Shown: piece after piece, positions 28,872 through 40,052 of the stretch | How the letters are laid out: the number at the start of each line of letters is the position of its first letter | How positions within the stretch are numbered: the stretch's first letter is position 1 | Origin: Kosakonia sp. BYX6 | Lineage (GTDB): Bacteria > Pseudomonadota > Gammaproteobacteria > Enterobacterales > Enterobacteriaceae | DNA: 64,000 bases | NCBI RefSeq assembly: GCF_038449125.1 | Contig: NZ_CP151800.1 | Span: 4,064,406 to 4,128,405 of the forward strand | Direction: 5' to 3' | Notes under the pieces: model-generated | What the model was told of the DNA's origin: nothing | The model's database searches: none | The model's input: the letters and a program-made list of their open reading frames with translations, nothing else | Position numbers and translations under genes: made by a program

Positions 28872-29213
28872 TCACAATCCAGAGTTACTACGGTTTCGTC
28901 GCAACAAGCCAGTGACATGCCGTGCCCGCAGAATATCGACTGCCCGCAGATATGGGGACTGTTCTTGCCAGTCGAATCCCCTGCGATCAATACGAACCAG
29001 CCCGTACTTTTCCACCAGAAAATTAACGGCATCGGCCAAAGATATACCGGCATCGATATGTTTCTGAATTACCGTTTCATCACTGAATGGTGTGTCGTTG
29101 AGTGTCAGGCCATAATGTTGTTCCAGCAGGCGTGCAAGCAGCATTTGCCACACTGCCACGGGCGACAGACATAGCGTCGCCGCCTGCGGAGTTGTTGCAG
29201 GTAGAGTTTTCAT
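28872..29213 (-). CDS. cbtA: CbtA/YeeV-type toxin (type IV toxin-antitoxin)
   Basis: A 113-residue protein very close to E. coli YeeV/CbtA: MKTLP start, [22 protein letters not shown], then [23 protein letters not shown] and [12 protein letters not shown]. Family members bind MreB and FtsZ and block cell shape and division. The C-terminus is about 10 residues shorter than E. coli CbtA (124). The start at 29213 was chosen by homology over an upstream extension. It lies 20 bp after the antitoxin gene, the standard order. Confidence 0.9.
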   Translation of the reverse strand: MKTLPATTPQAATLCLSPVAVWQMLLARLLEQHYGLTLNDTPFSDETVIQKHIDAGISLADAVNFLVEKYGLVRIDRRGFDWQEQSPYLRAVDILRARHVTGLLRRNRSNSGL

Positions 29214-29233
29214 ATTTGCTCTTGTGAAAGTAG

Positions 29234-29575
29234 TTAACGATGAGTGGGGTAAACGGCGATGTATACGTAGCCGCAACTGCCAAGGGTATCGGCTTCGCAG
29301 GTGAAACCATTGTGGTACAGGGTGACACAGTGGGCATGGCGAGGATTCATTTCACCAGTAGTCAGCATCGATTCCATCTGGCTGATAAAATGTGGGAATA
29401 CTTCATCCAACTTCAAAGGTTCTGCGTTACTGAATTCACCGGTAATGCTGGCCCGGTCAACCAGATAGTGCAGCCGATTTCCCTCCTGTACCAGACGAGC
29501 GCCAAAGCAAGGCGTCACATTACGATTCAGCCCCCACTGGAGAAATGAATCGTTCTCTGAGCCAGTAGATTTCAT
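29234..29575 (-). CDS. cbeA: CbeA/YeeU-type antitoxin
   Basis: A 113-residue antitoxin. The core [23 protein letters not shown] and the tail [15 protein letters not shown] are almost those of E. coli YeeU/CbeA. CbeA counteracts CbtA by stabilising MreB and FtsZ bundles rather than binding the toxin. The start at 29575 has GAGGG upstream. The yeeT (DUF987) gene normally between yeeS and yeeU is absent: only 10 bp separate this gene from the RadC fragment. Confidence 0.9.
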   Translation of the reverse strand: MKSTGSENDSFLQWGLNRNVTPCFGARLVQEGNRLHYLVDRASITGEFSNAEPLKLDEVFPHFISQMESMLTTGEMNPRHAHCVTLYHNGFTCEADTLGSCGYVYIAVYPTHR

Positions 29576-29585
29576 TGAAGTACCC

Positions 29586-30017
29586 TCATATCCAGCCTCG
29601 CTCTGCAAACGACACAATGCCATCTGAACCGACAACCAGATGATCGAGAGTGTTCACATCAACCAGTGCCAGCGCTTCTTTAAGCCTGCCCGTAATGTTG
29701 CGGTCACATTGACTGGGCTCTGGGTCACCGGATGGATGGTTATGCGCCAACACAACGGCCGCAGCATTGAAGCGAAGCGCTGACTTCACTACCTCTCGAG
29801 GATGGACCTGGACATGGTTAATCGAACCGGCAAACAGCGTTTCACTCTCCAGTAAACGGTGCTGGTTATCGAGATAGAGCACCATAAACACTTCCCGTTC
29901 TTGTCCTGCCAGCTGTAACCGAAGCCAGTCACGGGCTGCCGTACTTGAGGTAAAGGATATGCCGGGCTGGCGCAGATATTTTTCCAGCAGGTTGATAGCG
30001 CGGCGGATGGTCCGTTG
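29586..30017 (-). pseudogene. RadC/YeeS-family JAB protein, 5' end cut by an IS
   Basis: About 140 residues of a RadC-like (YeeS) MPN/JAB domain. The metal motif is intact: E at FAGSINHVQVHPREVV, then VVLAHNHPSGDPEPSQCD. The gene runs into the left inverted repeat of an IS3-family element at 30018; the first few residues of the open frame (MTTTQ) derive from the IS end. The missing N-terminus is about 10-20 residues compared with YeeS. It usually accompanies cbeA/cbtA in such islands. It could still be translated from a start in the IS end, but is best called broken. Confidence 0.8.
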
Positions 30018-31906
<1,889 letters not shown>

Positions 31907-32013
31907 CGCACATTCTGCACTTTTTTACGTATCAATCCATTGATGTGGAAGGGCTGGTGGTAACAAGAAATCAACTACCAGCTCAGGATAATCCCACAAT
32001 GGAAGACAGCATC

Positions 32014-32223
32014 ATGACAGAACATATTTCTTTGCTTGATGACCAACTGGTGGATATGCGCTTCATCACGAAGCTTACAGGGCTTACGGACAAGTGGTTT
32101 TACAAGCTTATAAAAGATGGCCAATTCCCAAAGCCCATTAAACTAGGTCGCAGTTCCCGCTGGCTACGGAGTGAAGTCGAAGACTGGCTAGAAGAACGCA
32201 TTGCGGACTCACGAGGCAGTTGA
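32014..32223 (+). CDS. AlpA-family transcriptional regulator
   Basis: A 69-residue winged helix-turn-helix protein: MRFITKLTGLTDKWFYKLIKDGQFPKPIKLG, then SSRWLRSEVEDWLEERI. This is the standard AlpA/MerR-like excisionase-regulator pattern. The start at 32014 (GGAAG ahead) is preferred; 31999 is possible. In such elements AlpA proteins activate or assist excision by the cognate integrase, here the one at 43716-44975. Confidence 0.88.
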   Translation: MTEHISLLDDQLVDMRFITKLTGLTDKWFYKLIKDGQFPKPIKLGRSSRWLRSEVEDWLEERIADSRGS

Positions 32224-32644
32224 TGCAACCTACTCACTCTCACAGCATGCACACTTCACTATTCAGCCCTCTTTGGCAACGAACATTACATAAATGACTC
32301 AGAGGTTTCTGGGAAGCCCGTGGCGACTCAGTTTCTCCCTTTTATCTTTCAACTCCAAGCCATCACGCCTTAAAATGGCATGCCCTGCACTAATTCTCAT
32401 AGTACCAATGCTCCACTGATAGCAAAATCACTTCTGCATGATAAAGAAATACAAGAAGCGCGGCTGAAGGTGAATGTGCCAAAAATCCATTCGAGAGCAC
32501 AAAATCATTTTTATGAAAAATATGTACTGTACATTGAAAATCTTACTTATTGCGCTTGGCTACAATTGCATGCTTGGTAATATAGATTATAAAACACCAG
32601 ACTAGCTGCCTGGTAAGTAATGTAATAGCATAGGAAATATCACG
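32224..32644. other. 421-bp intergenic region before mcrB
   Basis: AT-rich. A 66-codon open frame (32380-32580) has no ribosome-binding site or recognisable content. I see only the presumed promoter region for the restriction genes and AGGAAATAT just ahead of the mcrB start. Confidence 0.5.
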
Positions 32645-34720
32645 ATGGATCTTGTAGATAGTGTCGAAGCAGGCAAGCTGACGATCAGTGAATTGATTGA
32701 TGCCCTGGCGAAAGATAAAAATTACTCAGCTTCCAAGTGGGATCAGCGATACCGTGAATTTACGACCTTGCTACAACAAACCTCAACTTTTGCTGAGCCT
32801 GAAACGGATGATTTAGTTAAGAGGCTCTGGTATGAACGTGATAACGGTATTGCCAGTATTCGTCAGGGCGTTCCATCATTAGCAGAATATCAGCAAAGCC
32901 TCCCATTGCTTAGAGAACTCACTGAACGTGTTCGTCAGCAACCGAATGAAGCTACCTACCAATATGTAGGCAGTGCGCTGCAGCAGGCCAAAGAGACCGG
33001 ACAGCTTAAGCGCATGTATTGGAGTTTAAGAAATCGTGTCTTTGCCGCGTTCTCCCCAGAAAACTACACCAGCACTGTGGATGAGAATGCTTTCAATAAA
33101 GCAGCAGAATTCCTAAATCAGCACTTCAATCTCGGTTTGGTACTGACCGGAAATTGGTTACAGAAAAACTATGAATTGAAACAAGCCATACACGCCCAAT
33201 CTCCTAACACAGATCCTTATTACGTGAATATGGCCATCTGGCATCTCTATGAATTGCTCCGTGAACGCGATAATGAACAAAAGCAGGAGAAAGTAGCTAG
33301 CACTACATCCACAACCTGCAGTGAGCCCATCGAGAACAAGACCATTCCACATTCACCAACTAACGTGATCTTCTTTGGCCCCCCAGGCACAGGCAAGACC
33401 TTCACGTTGCAGCAAAAAATGAAAGATTACACTTCTCATGCTGTTCCTGCTGATCGTGATGCCTGGCTGGATTCTCGCCTTGAATCGTTGAACTGGATGC
33501 AGGTTTTAACGCTGGTGCTGCTCGATCTTGGGAAACGAGCCAAAGTTCGCCAAATGACGGAACACGACTGGTTCCAACGCAAAGCGCTGCTAAATGGCCG
33601 TAGTAGCAACTTTTCTCAAACTACCTGGGCGACGTTACAATCCTTCACCATTCCAGGATCAACTACTGTTGCGTACAAAGGTCGTCGTGAACCTGCGATC
33701 TTCGACAAAACTGCCGATAGTGAATGGTTTTTGGTCGAATCCCAGTTAGAGCAAGTGGATGAGCTACTTACTCTGTACGCAGAATTAAAACAAGGCCCTA
33801 AATCTACCGAAGCCATCCAGCGTTTTGCGGTGGTTACGTTCCACCAATCTTACGGCTATGAAGAATTTATTGAGGGTATCCGCGCTCGCTCTGACGAAAG
33901 TGGCAACATCTCTTACCCTATTGAGCCGGGTATCTTTATGCGGCTGTGTCAGCGTGCCAATGCCGATCCAGCACATCGCTACGCCATTTTCATTGATGAG
34001 ATCAATCGCGGAAACATATCCAAGATCTTTGGTGAACTGATCTCACTCATTGAAGTAGACAAGCGTGCGGGTATGTCCAATGCAATGAGCCTGCAACTGT
34101 CTTATAGCGGTGATCACTTTAGCGTACCCGCCAATGTCGACATCATCGGAGCCATGAATACAGCGGACCGTTCTTTAGCTCTGATGGACACGGCTTTGCG
34201 CCGTCGCTTTGACTTTGTCGAAATGATGCCTGATCTCTCTTTACTGAGTGGAGCTAAGGTGAAAGGCATAGAGCTTGAGTCGTTGTTAGAAAAACTCAAT
34301 AGCCGCATCGAAGAGCTTTACGATCGTGAACATACACTGGGACATGCATTCTTTATGCCGGTAAAAAATGCACTCGATACCGGCGATGAAGAAGCTGCGT
34401 TTAAACAATTGAAGATCGTATTCCAGAAAAAAATCATTCCCCTGTTGCAGGAATACTTTTTCGATGACTGGAACAAGATCAGGCTAGTGCTGGCAGACAA
34501 CCAGAAACAAGACGACAGCCTGCAATTCGTGATTGAGAAAACCGACGATCTCGATACGCTTTTTGGTAACAACCATGGTTTACGACGCCATGATCAGCAA
34601 TCGACAGCTTACGAGCTCGAAGCATTTGATCAAGAGGTCTGGAATATGCCACAGGCTTATCGTTCAATTTATCAGCCACAGCAGACCACTCCTGATGAGC
34701 AGGCCGTAAACCATGGGTGA
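32645..34720 (+). CDS. mcrB: McrB-like AAA+ GTPase restriction subunit
   Basis: A 691-residue motor subunit of a modification-dependent restriction system. Residues 1-230 are an unfamiliar helical N-terminal domain, not the classical McrB methylcytosine-binding DUF3578. The AAA+ core shows Walker A VIFFGPPGTGKTFTL, Walker B YAIFIDEINRGNISKIFGEL and the sensor GAMNTADRSLALMDTALRRRFDF, exactly the McrB type. The 3' end overlaps mcrC by 8 bp. It translocates DNA using GTP and recruits McrC for cutting. The recognised modification is not predictable because the N-terminal reader is novel. Confidence 0.9.
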   Translation: MDLVDSVEAGKLTISELIDALAKDKNYSASKWDQRYREFTTLLQQTSTFAEPETDDLVKRLWYERDNGIASIRQGVPSLAEYQQSLPLLRELTERVRQQPNEATYQYVGSALQQAKETGQLKRMYWSLRNRVFAAFSPENYTSTVDENAFNKAAEFLNQHFNLGLVLTGNWLQKNYELKQAIHAQSPNTDPYYVNMAIWHLYELLRERDNEQKQEKVASTTSTTCSEPIENKTIPHSPTNVIFFGPPGTGKTFTLQQKMKDYTSHAVPADRDAWLDSRLESLNWMQVLTLVLLDLGKRAKVRQMTEHDWFQRKALLNGRSSNFSQTTWATLQSFTIPGSTTVAYKGRREPAIFDKTADSEWFLVESQLEQVDELLTLYAELKQGPKSTEAIQRFAVVTFHQSYGYEEFIEGIRARSDESGNISYPIEPGIFMRLCQRANADPAHRYAIFIDEINRGNISKIFGELISLIEVDKRAGMSNAMSLQLSYSGDHFSVPANVDIIGAMNTADRSLALMDTALRRRFDFVEMMPDLSLLSGAKVKGIELESLLEKLNSRIEELYDREHTLGHAFFMPVKNALDTGDEEAAFKQLKIVFQKKIIPLLQEYFFDDWNKIRLVLADNQKQDDSLQFVIEKTDDLDTLFGNNHGLRRHDQQSTAYELEAFDQEVWNMPQAYRSIYQPQQTTPDEQAVNHG

Positions 34721-35999
34721 AGTTATCTCAGTTTTTGAATATGACCTGCTGGGGAGTGGAAAAGCGGCTTCAGTTGGCGCAAAGCTGGTGCCTCAACAGG
34801 TCTTTGATTATTTAGAAACACTTAGCCTAACAAATGATCAAGGAAGCCAGTTTCTCAAACTCACCTCTCGTACAGGTTTCAAATTGCTGCAGGTGCAAAA
34901 CTACGCGGGGATGCTTTCTACACCTCACGGTTTCCAGCTTGAGATACTGCCCAAGATTGGTAAAAACCTCACGGTTGCGAGTGCGCGAGAAACATTCATT
35001 ACGATGCTAAGTCACTTGCCTGGGTTTCGACATATTCAAACCCAGCAGGCCACTCTTCAGGCACAACGCATGCCTTTGCTCGAGATTTTTATCAGCCAAT
35101 TTTTGCAAAGCGTCAGCCAATTGCTTAAACAAGGTTTACGCTCCGACTATGTGAGCGAGCAAGGTAATCTGGCTTTTATGAAGGGCAAGCTGATGCTCTC
35201 TGCACAGCTACGACATAACGCGGTAAATCGCCATAAGTTTTGTGTCAATTATGATGAGTATATGCCTGATTGTGCTGCCAATCGGCTCTTACACTCCACA
35301 CTGGATAAGTTACTTAGTCTGAAGCTGTCATCAGAGAATCAACGCTGGCTTTACGAACTGCGCTTTGCTTTTGACGGTATTCCACTTAGTAGGGATATTG
35401 AGAGCGATATGAACAGCTTACGCATTGAGCGTGGTATGACTCATTACAGCGAGCCAATGGCTTGGGCGCAGTTGATCCTGAGAGGAATGAGCCCAAGTGC
35501 ATTGCAGGGAAACACCAAAGCGATATCACTTTTGTTTCCTATGGAAGCGGTATTTGAATCCTTTGTGGCACAGACCCTACCCTACGAATTACCTTCTCAC
35601 CTAAAAGTTTTTCCTCAAGCAGCAACTTATTCTTTGGTAAAGCATGGACTTAAAGATTGCTTTAAGCTTCGCCCAGACTTGCTGATTCAATCTCGGCAAC
35701 CGATTCAAACCAAAGTGGTGATGGATACAAAATGGAAGCAGGTGAATAGCAGCCAGCAAAAAAAATCACTTTATGGACTAGCGCAATCCGACTTCTATCA
35801 AATGTTTGCTTACGGCCAAAAATACCTTGGCGGAACAGGCGAAATGTACCTGATTTACCCTGCGCATGATGACTTTAGCCAACCGATACCGCAGCACTTT
35901 GCTTTTTCAGAGACTTTAAAATTATGGGTTGTGCCATACCGGATAATGGCAAAACGCGGTGAAAGGATGATGTGGGCGAGTGATGTGTTAACTACATAG
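34713..35999 (+). CDS. mcrC: McrC-like nuclease subunit
   Basis: A 428-residue partner of McrB. The C-terminal PD-(D/E)XK region is readable as CFKLRPDLLIQS followed by KVVMDTKWKQV, D-x(n)-D-T-K-W, the McrC nuclease signature. The N-terminal part (LTSRTGFKLLQVQNYAGMLSTP) is the McrB-binding region. Translational overlap with mcrB ensures stoichiometry. There are no stops or missing catalytic residues, so the system looks functional. Confidence 0.9.
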   Translation: MGEVISVFEYDLLGSGKAASVGAKLVPQQVFDYLETLSLTNDQGSQFLKLTSRTGFKLLQVQNYAGMLSTPHGFQLEILPKIGKNLTVASARETFITMLSHLPGFRHIQTQQATLQAQRMPLLEIFISQFLQSVSQLLKQGLRSDYVSEQGNLAFMKGKLMLSAQLRHNAVNRHKFCVNYDEYMPDCAANRLLHSTLDKLLSLKLSSENQRWLYELRFAFDGIPLSRDIESDMNSLRIERGMTHYSEPMAWAQLILRGMSPSALQGNTKAISLLFPMEAVFESFVAQTLPYELPSHLKVFPQAATYSLVKHGLKDCFKLRPDLLIQSRQPIQTKVVMDTKWKQVNSSQQKKSLYGLAQSDFYQMFAYGQKYLGGTGEMYLIYPAHDDFSQPIPQHFAFSETLKLWVVPYRIMAKRGERMMWASDVLTT

Positions 36000-36202
36000 T
36001 GACTAAGCCATTTGGAATGGGTCAGTCCAAAACATCGACGCTGTCTCAGACAAAGTGGTTGTGTTGATAGGAATGGAGACAGTAGTCCCTCATTAACCCT
36101 GACTCGAAGGCCCTGCCGCTAGCAAGAAGCTCTTATCAAAAGTACAATCAAGACCCTAAAACAGCCCTTTTCGAATTAGAATTGCTTTCAACAGGATTTA
36201 TA

Positions 36203-38794
36203 GTGAATAAACAACAACTTGCGGCAAAAATCTGGGAATCTGCCAACCAGATGCGGTCTAAAATTGAAGCCAACGAATACAAAGACTACATACTCGGCTT
36301 TATCTTCTACAAGTACCTAAGCGACCAGTTGGTGCAGTTTGTCAGCAGACAAGGGATGACACCCGAAGACATCAAAGCCCTGAATGAAGAAGACGCCGAC
36401 ACCGTTGAATACGTGCAAAGCAACCTGGGCTACTTTATTGCCTACGATAATCTGTTTTCTACATGGATTGATCCAACGTCCGAATTTAACGAATCTAACG
36501 TACGTGATGCGCTTTCGGCCTTTAGCCGTTTGATTTCACCAACTTACAAAAAACTGTTTGACGGTATCTTTACCACCTTAGAAACAGGTTTAAGCAAACT
36601 GGGTGAAAGTGCGGGTAAACGTACCAAAGCTATCAGCGACTTACTACACCTGATTAAAAGCATCCCCATGAATGGCAATCTAGGGTATGACGTACTGGGC
36701 TATATTTACGAATACCTGATTGAAAAATTTGCCGCCAATGCTGGTAAAAAAGCGGGTGAGTTTTATACGCCTCATGAAGTTTCGGTACTTATATCGAACA
36801 TCATCGCACATGAGTTGAAACACAAAGATACCATCAAAATTTACGACCCTACTTCTGGCTCAGGTTCGTTGCTGATCAATATCGGTGAAGCATTCGAGAA
36901 ATACGCGAAAAATAAAGACTGCATCACCTATTACGCTCAAGAGTTAAAAGCTAACACCTACAACCTAACCCGTATGAACCTCATCATGCGAGGAATTAAA
37001 GCCAGCAACATTAAAACCCGTAATGGCGACACCTTGGAAGAGGATTGGCCGTATTTTGATGACAGTGATCCTCAAGGCTCATACTACGCCTTACATGTCG
37101 ATGCCGTGGTGTCCAACCCTCCTTACTCACAAAATTGGGACCCCAGCTTTAAAGACAGCGATCCACGCTATTCACGGTTTGGCCTGGCGCCTAAAACCAA
37201 AGCAGATTTTGCTTTTTTACTGCACGACCTCTATCACCTAAAGCCCGATGGCATTATGGCTATCGTGCTACCTCATGGTGTCTTGTTCCGTGGTGGTGAA
37301 GAAGGTGAAATTCGCAAGCAACTCATTGAACAGAATCATATTGATGCCATTATTGGTTTACCGGCCAATATCTTTTTTGGCACCGGCATTCCTACGGTGA
37401 TTTTGATACTCAAGCAAAAACGCCAAAATACCGATGTATTGGTGGTCGATGCCTCCAAACACTTTATGAAAGAAGGCAAAAACAACAAACTGCAAGCCAG
37501 TGATATCAAGCGCATTACTGATGCGGTGATTAACCGCGAAAGTATCGACAAGTTCTCGAAACTGGTGAGCAAACAAACCCTACGCGACAATGGTTACAAC
37601 CTCAACATACCGCGCTATGTGGATTCCTCTGCGACGGCAGAAAGCTGGGATTTACACGCCACCATGCTCGGCGGTATTCCCAATAGGGAAATTGCCGAGT
37701 TAGACAACTTTTGGCAGGCCTTCCCTCAATTGCGCAGTACTTTGTTTACGCCAAAATCAGCTGCTTACAGTGAGCTTGCCATTGATAAACAGGACGTCAA
37801 CGACCGCATTAGCGGGCACCCGCAAGTGTTAGAGTTTATCAGCGCCTACAACCAGGCTTTTAATGGCTTTAATGACCACTTAAACACCGAGTTAATACAA
37901 AACTGGCAAAGCGTAAAGCGTAACCAGCAAGAAGCAGTATTAAGTGCTGAGCTATTTGCCCGCTTAGCACCTATCGCCTTAATCGACAAATACCAGGCCT
38001 ACCAATGTCTGAACAACCAATGGCAAATCATCAGCGCTGATTTAGAAATGATGCAAACCGAAGGATTTGCCGCCACCAAACAAGTTGACCCCAATATTGT
38101 TATAAAGAAAAAAAACGGCCAGGACACCGAAGTACAAGAAGGCTGGAAAGGCCACATACTGCCCTTTGATTTAGTGCTGAAAACTTACTTAAGTGATGAC
38201 TTAAACGCCCTGGCAGCTAAAGAAACCCGCTTGGCGGAAATGGCTAGCGCGCTGGAAGAAATTTTAGAATCCCTGAGCGAAGAAGAAAAAGAACAAGATA
38301 CGGTCAAAGAAAACAAAGATGGCTTTGCCAATGCCGAATTAAGCAAAGCCGCTAAGGCCTTCCTGAAAGAACAGAAAGACAGCAAAGTTAAATTCGCAGA
38401 TGAAAGTTATGAAGCCAAAATCATTCGCGCGAACGAATTAATTGATGAAGAAAAAACTCTGAAAAAAACGGTCAAAGATGCCGCAACTACCTTGCACTCA
38501 AAAACCAAAACGACCATCGAAACATTAACTGATGAGCAAGTTAACAACCTGCTGCACCTTAAATGGATTGCTCCATTAAGCACCGAACTCGCAGCCATGC
38601 CAAACGCAGTGATTAGCCAACTCACTAGCCAAGTGCAAGCCCTTGCCGATAAATACGCCGTCACCTATTCGCAAGTTGCTAATGATATCAAAACCACCGA
38701 GCAAGAACTGGCGGAGATGATGGCTGAGCTCACGGGTAATGAATTTGATTTACAGGGCCTGACTGAACTCACCAACTTACTGAAGGATAAATAA
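36203..38794 (+). CDS. hsdM: type I restriction-modification methyltransferase (HsdM) with long C-terminal extension
   Basis: A GTG start at 36203 with ACAGGA upstream gives 863 residues; the upstream frame to 36182 has no start signal. The N-terminal helical domain (WESANQMRSKIEANEYKDYI, FIFYKYLSD) and the adenine-methyltransferase core are complete: motif I DPTSGSGSLLINI and motif IV NPPYSQNW. Typical HsdM is about 500-550 residues; here about 300 extra charged, coiled-coil-rich residues follow, ending in GNEFDLQGLTELTNLLKDK. Such extended M subunits occur in one type I branch. hsdS follows after 1 bp, so the three genes form an operon. Confidence 0.93.
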   Translation: MNKQQLAAKIWESANQMRSKIEANEYKDYILGFIFYKYLSDQLVQFVSRQGMTPEDIKALNEEDADTVEYVQSNLGYFIAYDNLFSTWIDPTSEFNESNVRDALSAFSRLISPTYKKLFDGIFTTLETGLSKLGESAGKRTKAISDLLHLIKSIPMNGNLGYDVLGYIYEYLIEKFAANAGKKAGEFYTPHEVSVLISNIIAHELKHKDTIKIYDPTSGSGSLLINIGEAFEKYAKNKDCITYYAQELKANTYNLTRMNLIMRGIKASNIKTRNGDTLEEDWPYFDDSDPQGSYYALHVDAVVSNPPYSQNWDPSFKDSDPRYSRFGLAPKTKADFAFLLHDLYHLKPDGIMAIVLPHGVLFRGGEEGEIRKQLIEQNHIDAIIGLPANIFFGTGIPTVILILKQKRQNTDVLVVDASKHFMKEGKNNKLQASDIKRITDAVINRESIDKFSKLVSKQTLRDNGYNLNIPRYVDSSATAESWDLHATMLGGIPNREIAELDNFWQAFPQLRSTLFTPKSAAYSELAIDKQDVNDRISGHPQVLEFISAYNQAFNGFNDHLNTELIQNWQSVKRNQQEAVLSAELFARLAPIALIDKYQAYQCLNNQWQIISADLEMMQTEGFAATKQVDPNIVIKKKNGQDTEVQEGWKGHILPFDLVLKTYLSDDLNALAAKETRLAEMASALEEILESLSEEEKEQDTVKENKDGFANAELSKAAKAFLKEQKDSKVKFADESYEAKIIRANELIDEEKTLKKTVKDAATTLHSKTKTTIETLTDEQVNNLLHLKWIAPLSTELAAMPNAVISQLTSQVQALADKYAVTYSQVANDIKTTEQELAEMMAELTGNEFDLQGLTELTNLLKDK

Positions 38795-38795
38795 G

Positions 38796-40043
38796 ATGAG
38801 TATGGATAGAAAGGTGCCAGAAATCCGTTTTAAAGGGTTTAGTGAGGAGTGGGTTGGAAGTAATTTAGGTGGGTTAATAGATATTAGATCTGCCGCACGA
38901 GTTCATAAAGAGCAATGGACTGAAGCAGGCATACCATTTTTTAGAACAAGCGATGTCGTATCTATTTACAAGGGACAGGAAAACACTAAAGCCTATATTT
39001 CCAAAGAGGTTTATCACGGTCTATCCGAGAAAATAGGAAAGGTAACAAAAAATGATCTACTTATAACTGGAGGTGGTTCGATAGGTATTCCTTATCTGGT
39101 TCCGAATGATAATCCTTTATATTTCAAGGATGCTGATTTGCTTTGGCTAAAGAACAATGAAAAGTTCAATGGATACTTCCTATATACATTTTTCTTTAGC
39201 GAACCTTTCAAAAAACACATTAAAAGTATTTCTCATACGGGAACGATTGCGCACTACACAATTGAACAAGCGAAAGCAACACCAATAAATACATGTTGCG
39301 ACGAAGAACAAACCCAAATCGGCAACTATTTCCAAAAGCTAGACGTGCTGATCAACCAACACCAACAAAAGCATGACAAGCTCAGCAATATAAAAAAATC
39401 CATGCTGGAAAAGATGTTCCCAAAAAAAGATGAATCCATCCCAGAAGTTCGCTTTAAAGGATTTAGTGAAGATTGGATGTGTGTTCGTTTAGGTGAGATT
39501 TGCGAGTTTATGAAGGGTCAATCATTAAGCTGGAAAGATATAGATGACGCTGGAAAAGAACCATGCATACTATACGGTCATTTGTATACAACTTATGGAA
39601 TGTCGATTAATAAAATCCTCTATTTGACAAATAATGATAATGCTTCCATACCAAGAAGTCGCCACGGAGACGTTTTAATTCCAGGTTCAGACACCACGCC
39701 CACAGGGATAGCGAGAGCAGCATGTCTTGAACTAGATAATGTACTTCTCGGCGGGGATATAAATATTCTTCGCCCAGTTAAAAACATTAATGGTAAATTT
39801 TTATCTTATTGTATTAATGCTAATAAAAAAGAACTCATAAAATTAATTAAAGGCACATCGGTAAAGCATCTTGTGAATTCTGATTTAGCTGGTATCAGTT
39901 TAAAAACGCCTGCGAAGACAGAAGAGCAAATCATGATCGGTAAATATTTTCAAAAGCTGGATTTACAAATAAACCAACACCAGCAACAAATCACCAAACT
40001 CAATAACATCAAGCAGGCTTGCTTGAACAAAATGTTTGTATAG
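38796..40043 (+). CDS. hsdS: type I restriction specificity subunit (HsdS)
   Basis: A 415-residue DNA-recognition subunit with two half-repeats. Each opens with a near-identical strand (PEIRFKGFSEEW near residue 5 and PEVRFKGFSEDW near 218). Each target-recognition domain is followed by a conserved helix (IGNYFQKLDVLINQHQQK and IGKYFQKLDLQINQHQQQ). The two TRDs differ and read the two halves of a bipartite target. The duplicated spacer helices could recombine and swap specificity. It lies between hsdM and hsdR with minimal spacing. Confidence 0.93.
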   Translation: MSMDRKVPEIRFKGFSEEWVGSNLGGLIDIRSAARVHKEQWTEAGIPFFRTSDVVSIYKGQENTKAYISKEVYHGLSEKIGKVTKNDLLITGGGSIGIPYLVPNDNPLYFKDADLLWLKNNEKFNGYFLYTFFFSEPFKKHIKSISHTGTIAHYTIEQAKATPINTCCDEEQTQIGNYFQKLDVLINQHQQKHDKLSNIKKSMLEKMFPKKDESIPEVRFKGFSEDWMCVRLGEICEFMKGQSLSWKDIDDAGKEPCILYGHLYTTYGMSINKILYLTNNDNASIPRSRHGDVLIPGSDTTPTGIARAACLELDNVLLGGDINILRPVKNINGKFLSYCINANKKELIKLIKGTSVKHLVNSDLAGISLKTPAKTEEQIMIGKYFQKLDLQINQHQQQITKLNNIKQACLNKMFV

Positions 40044-40052
40044 GGAGTGCAC

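Noticed and set aside
28764..29174. Plus-strand frame opposite cbtA
   Set aside because: The minus strand encodes a CbtA homologue with close similarity; this frame has no recognisable content.
32380..32580. 66-codon open frame before mcrB
   Set aside because: No Shine-Dalgarno, no recognisable motif, and it lies in an AT-rich gap.
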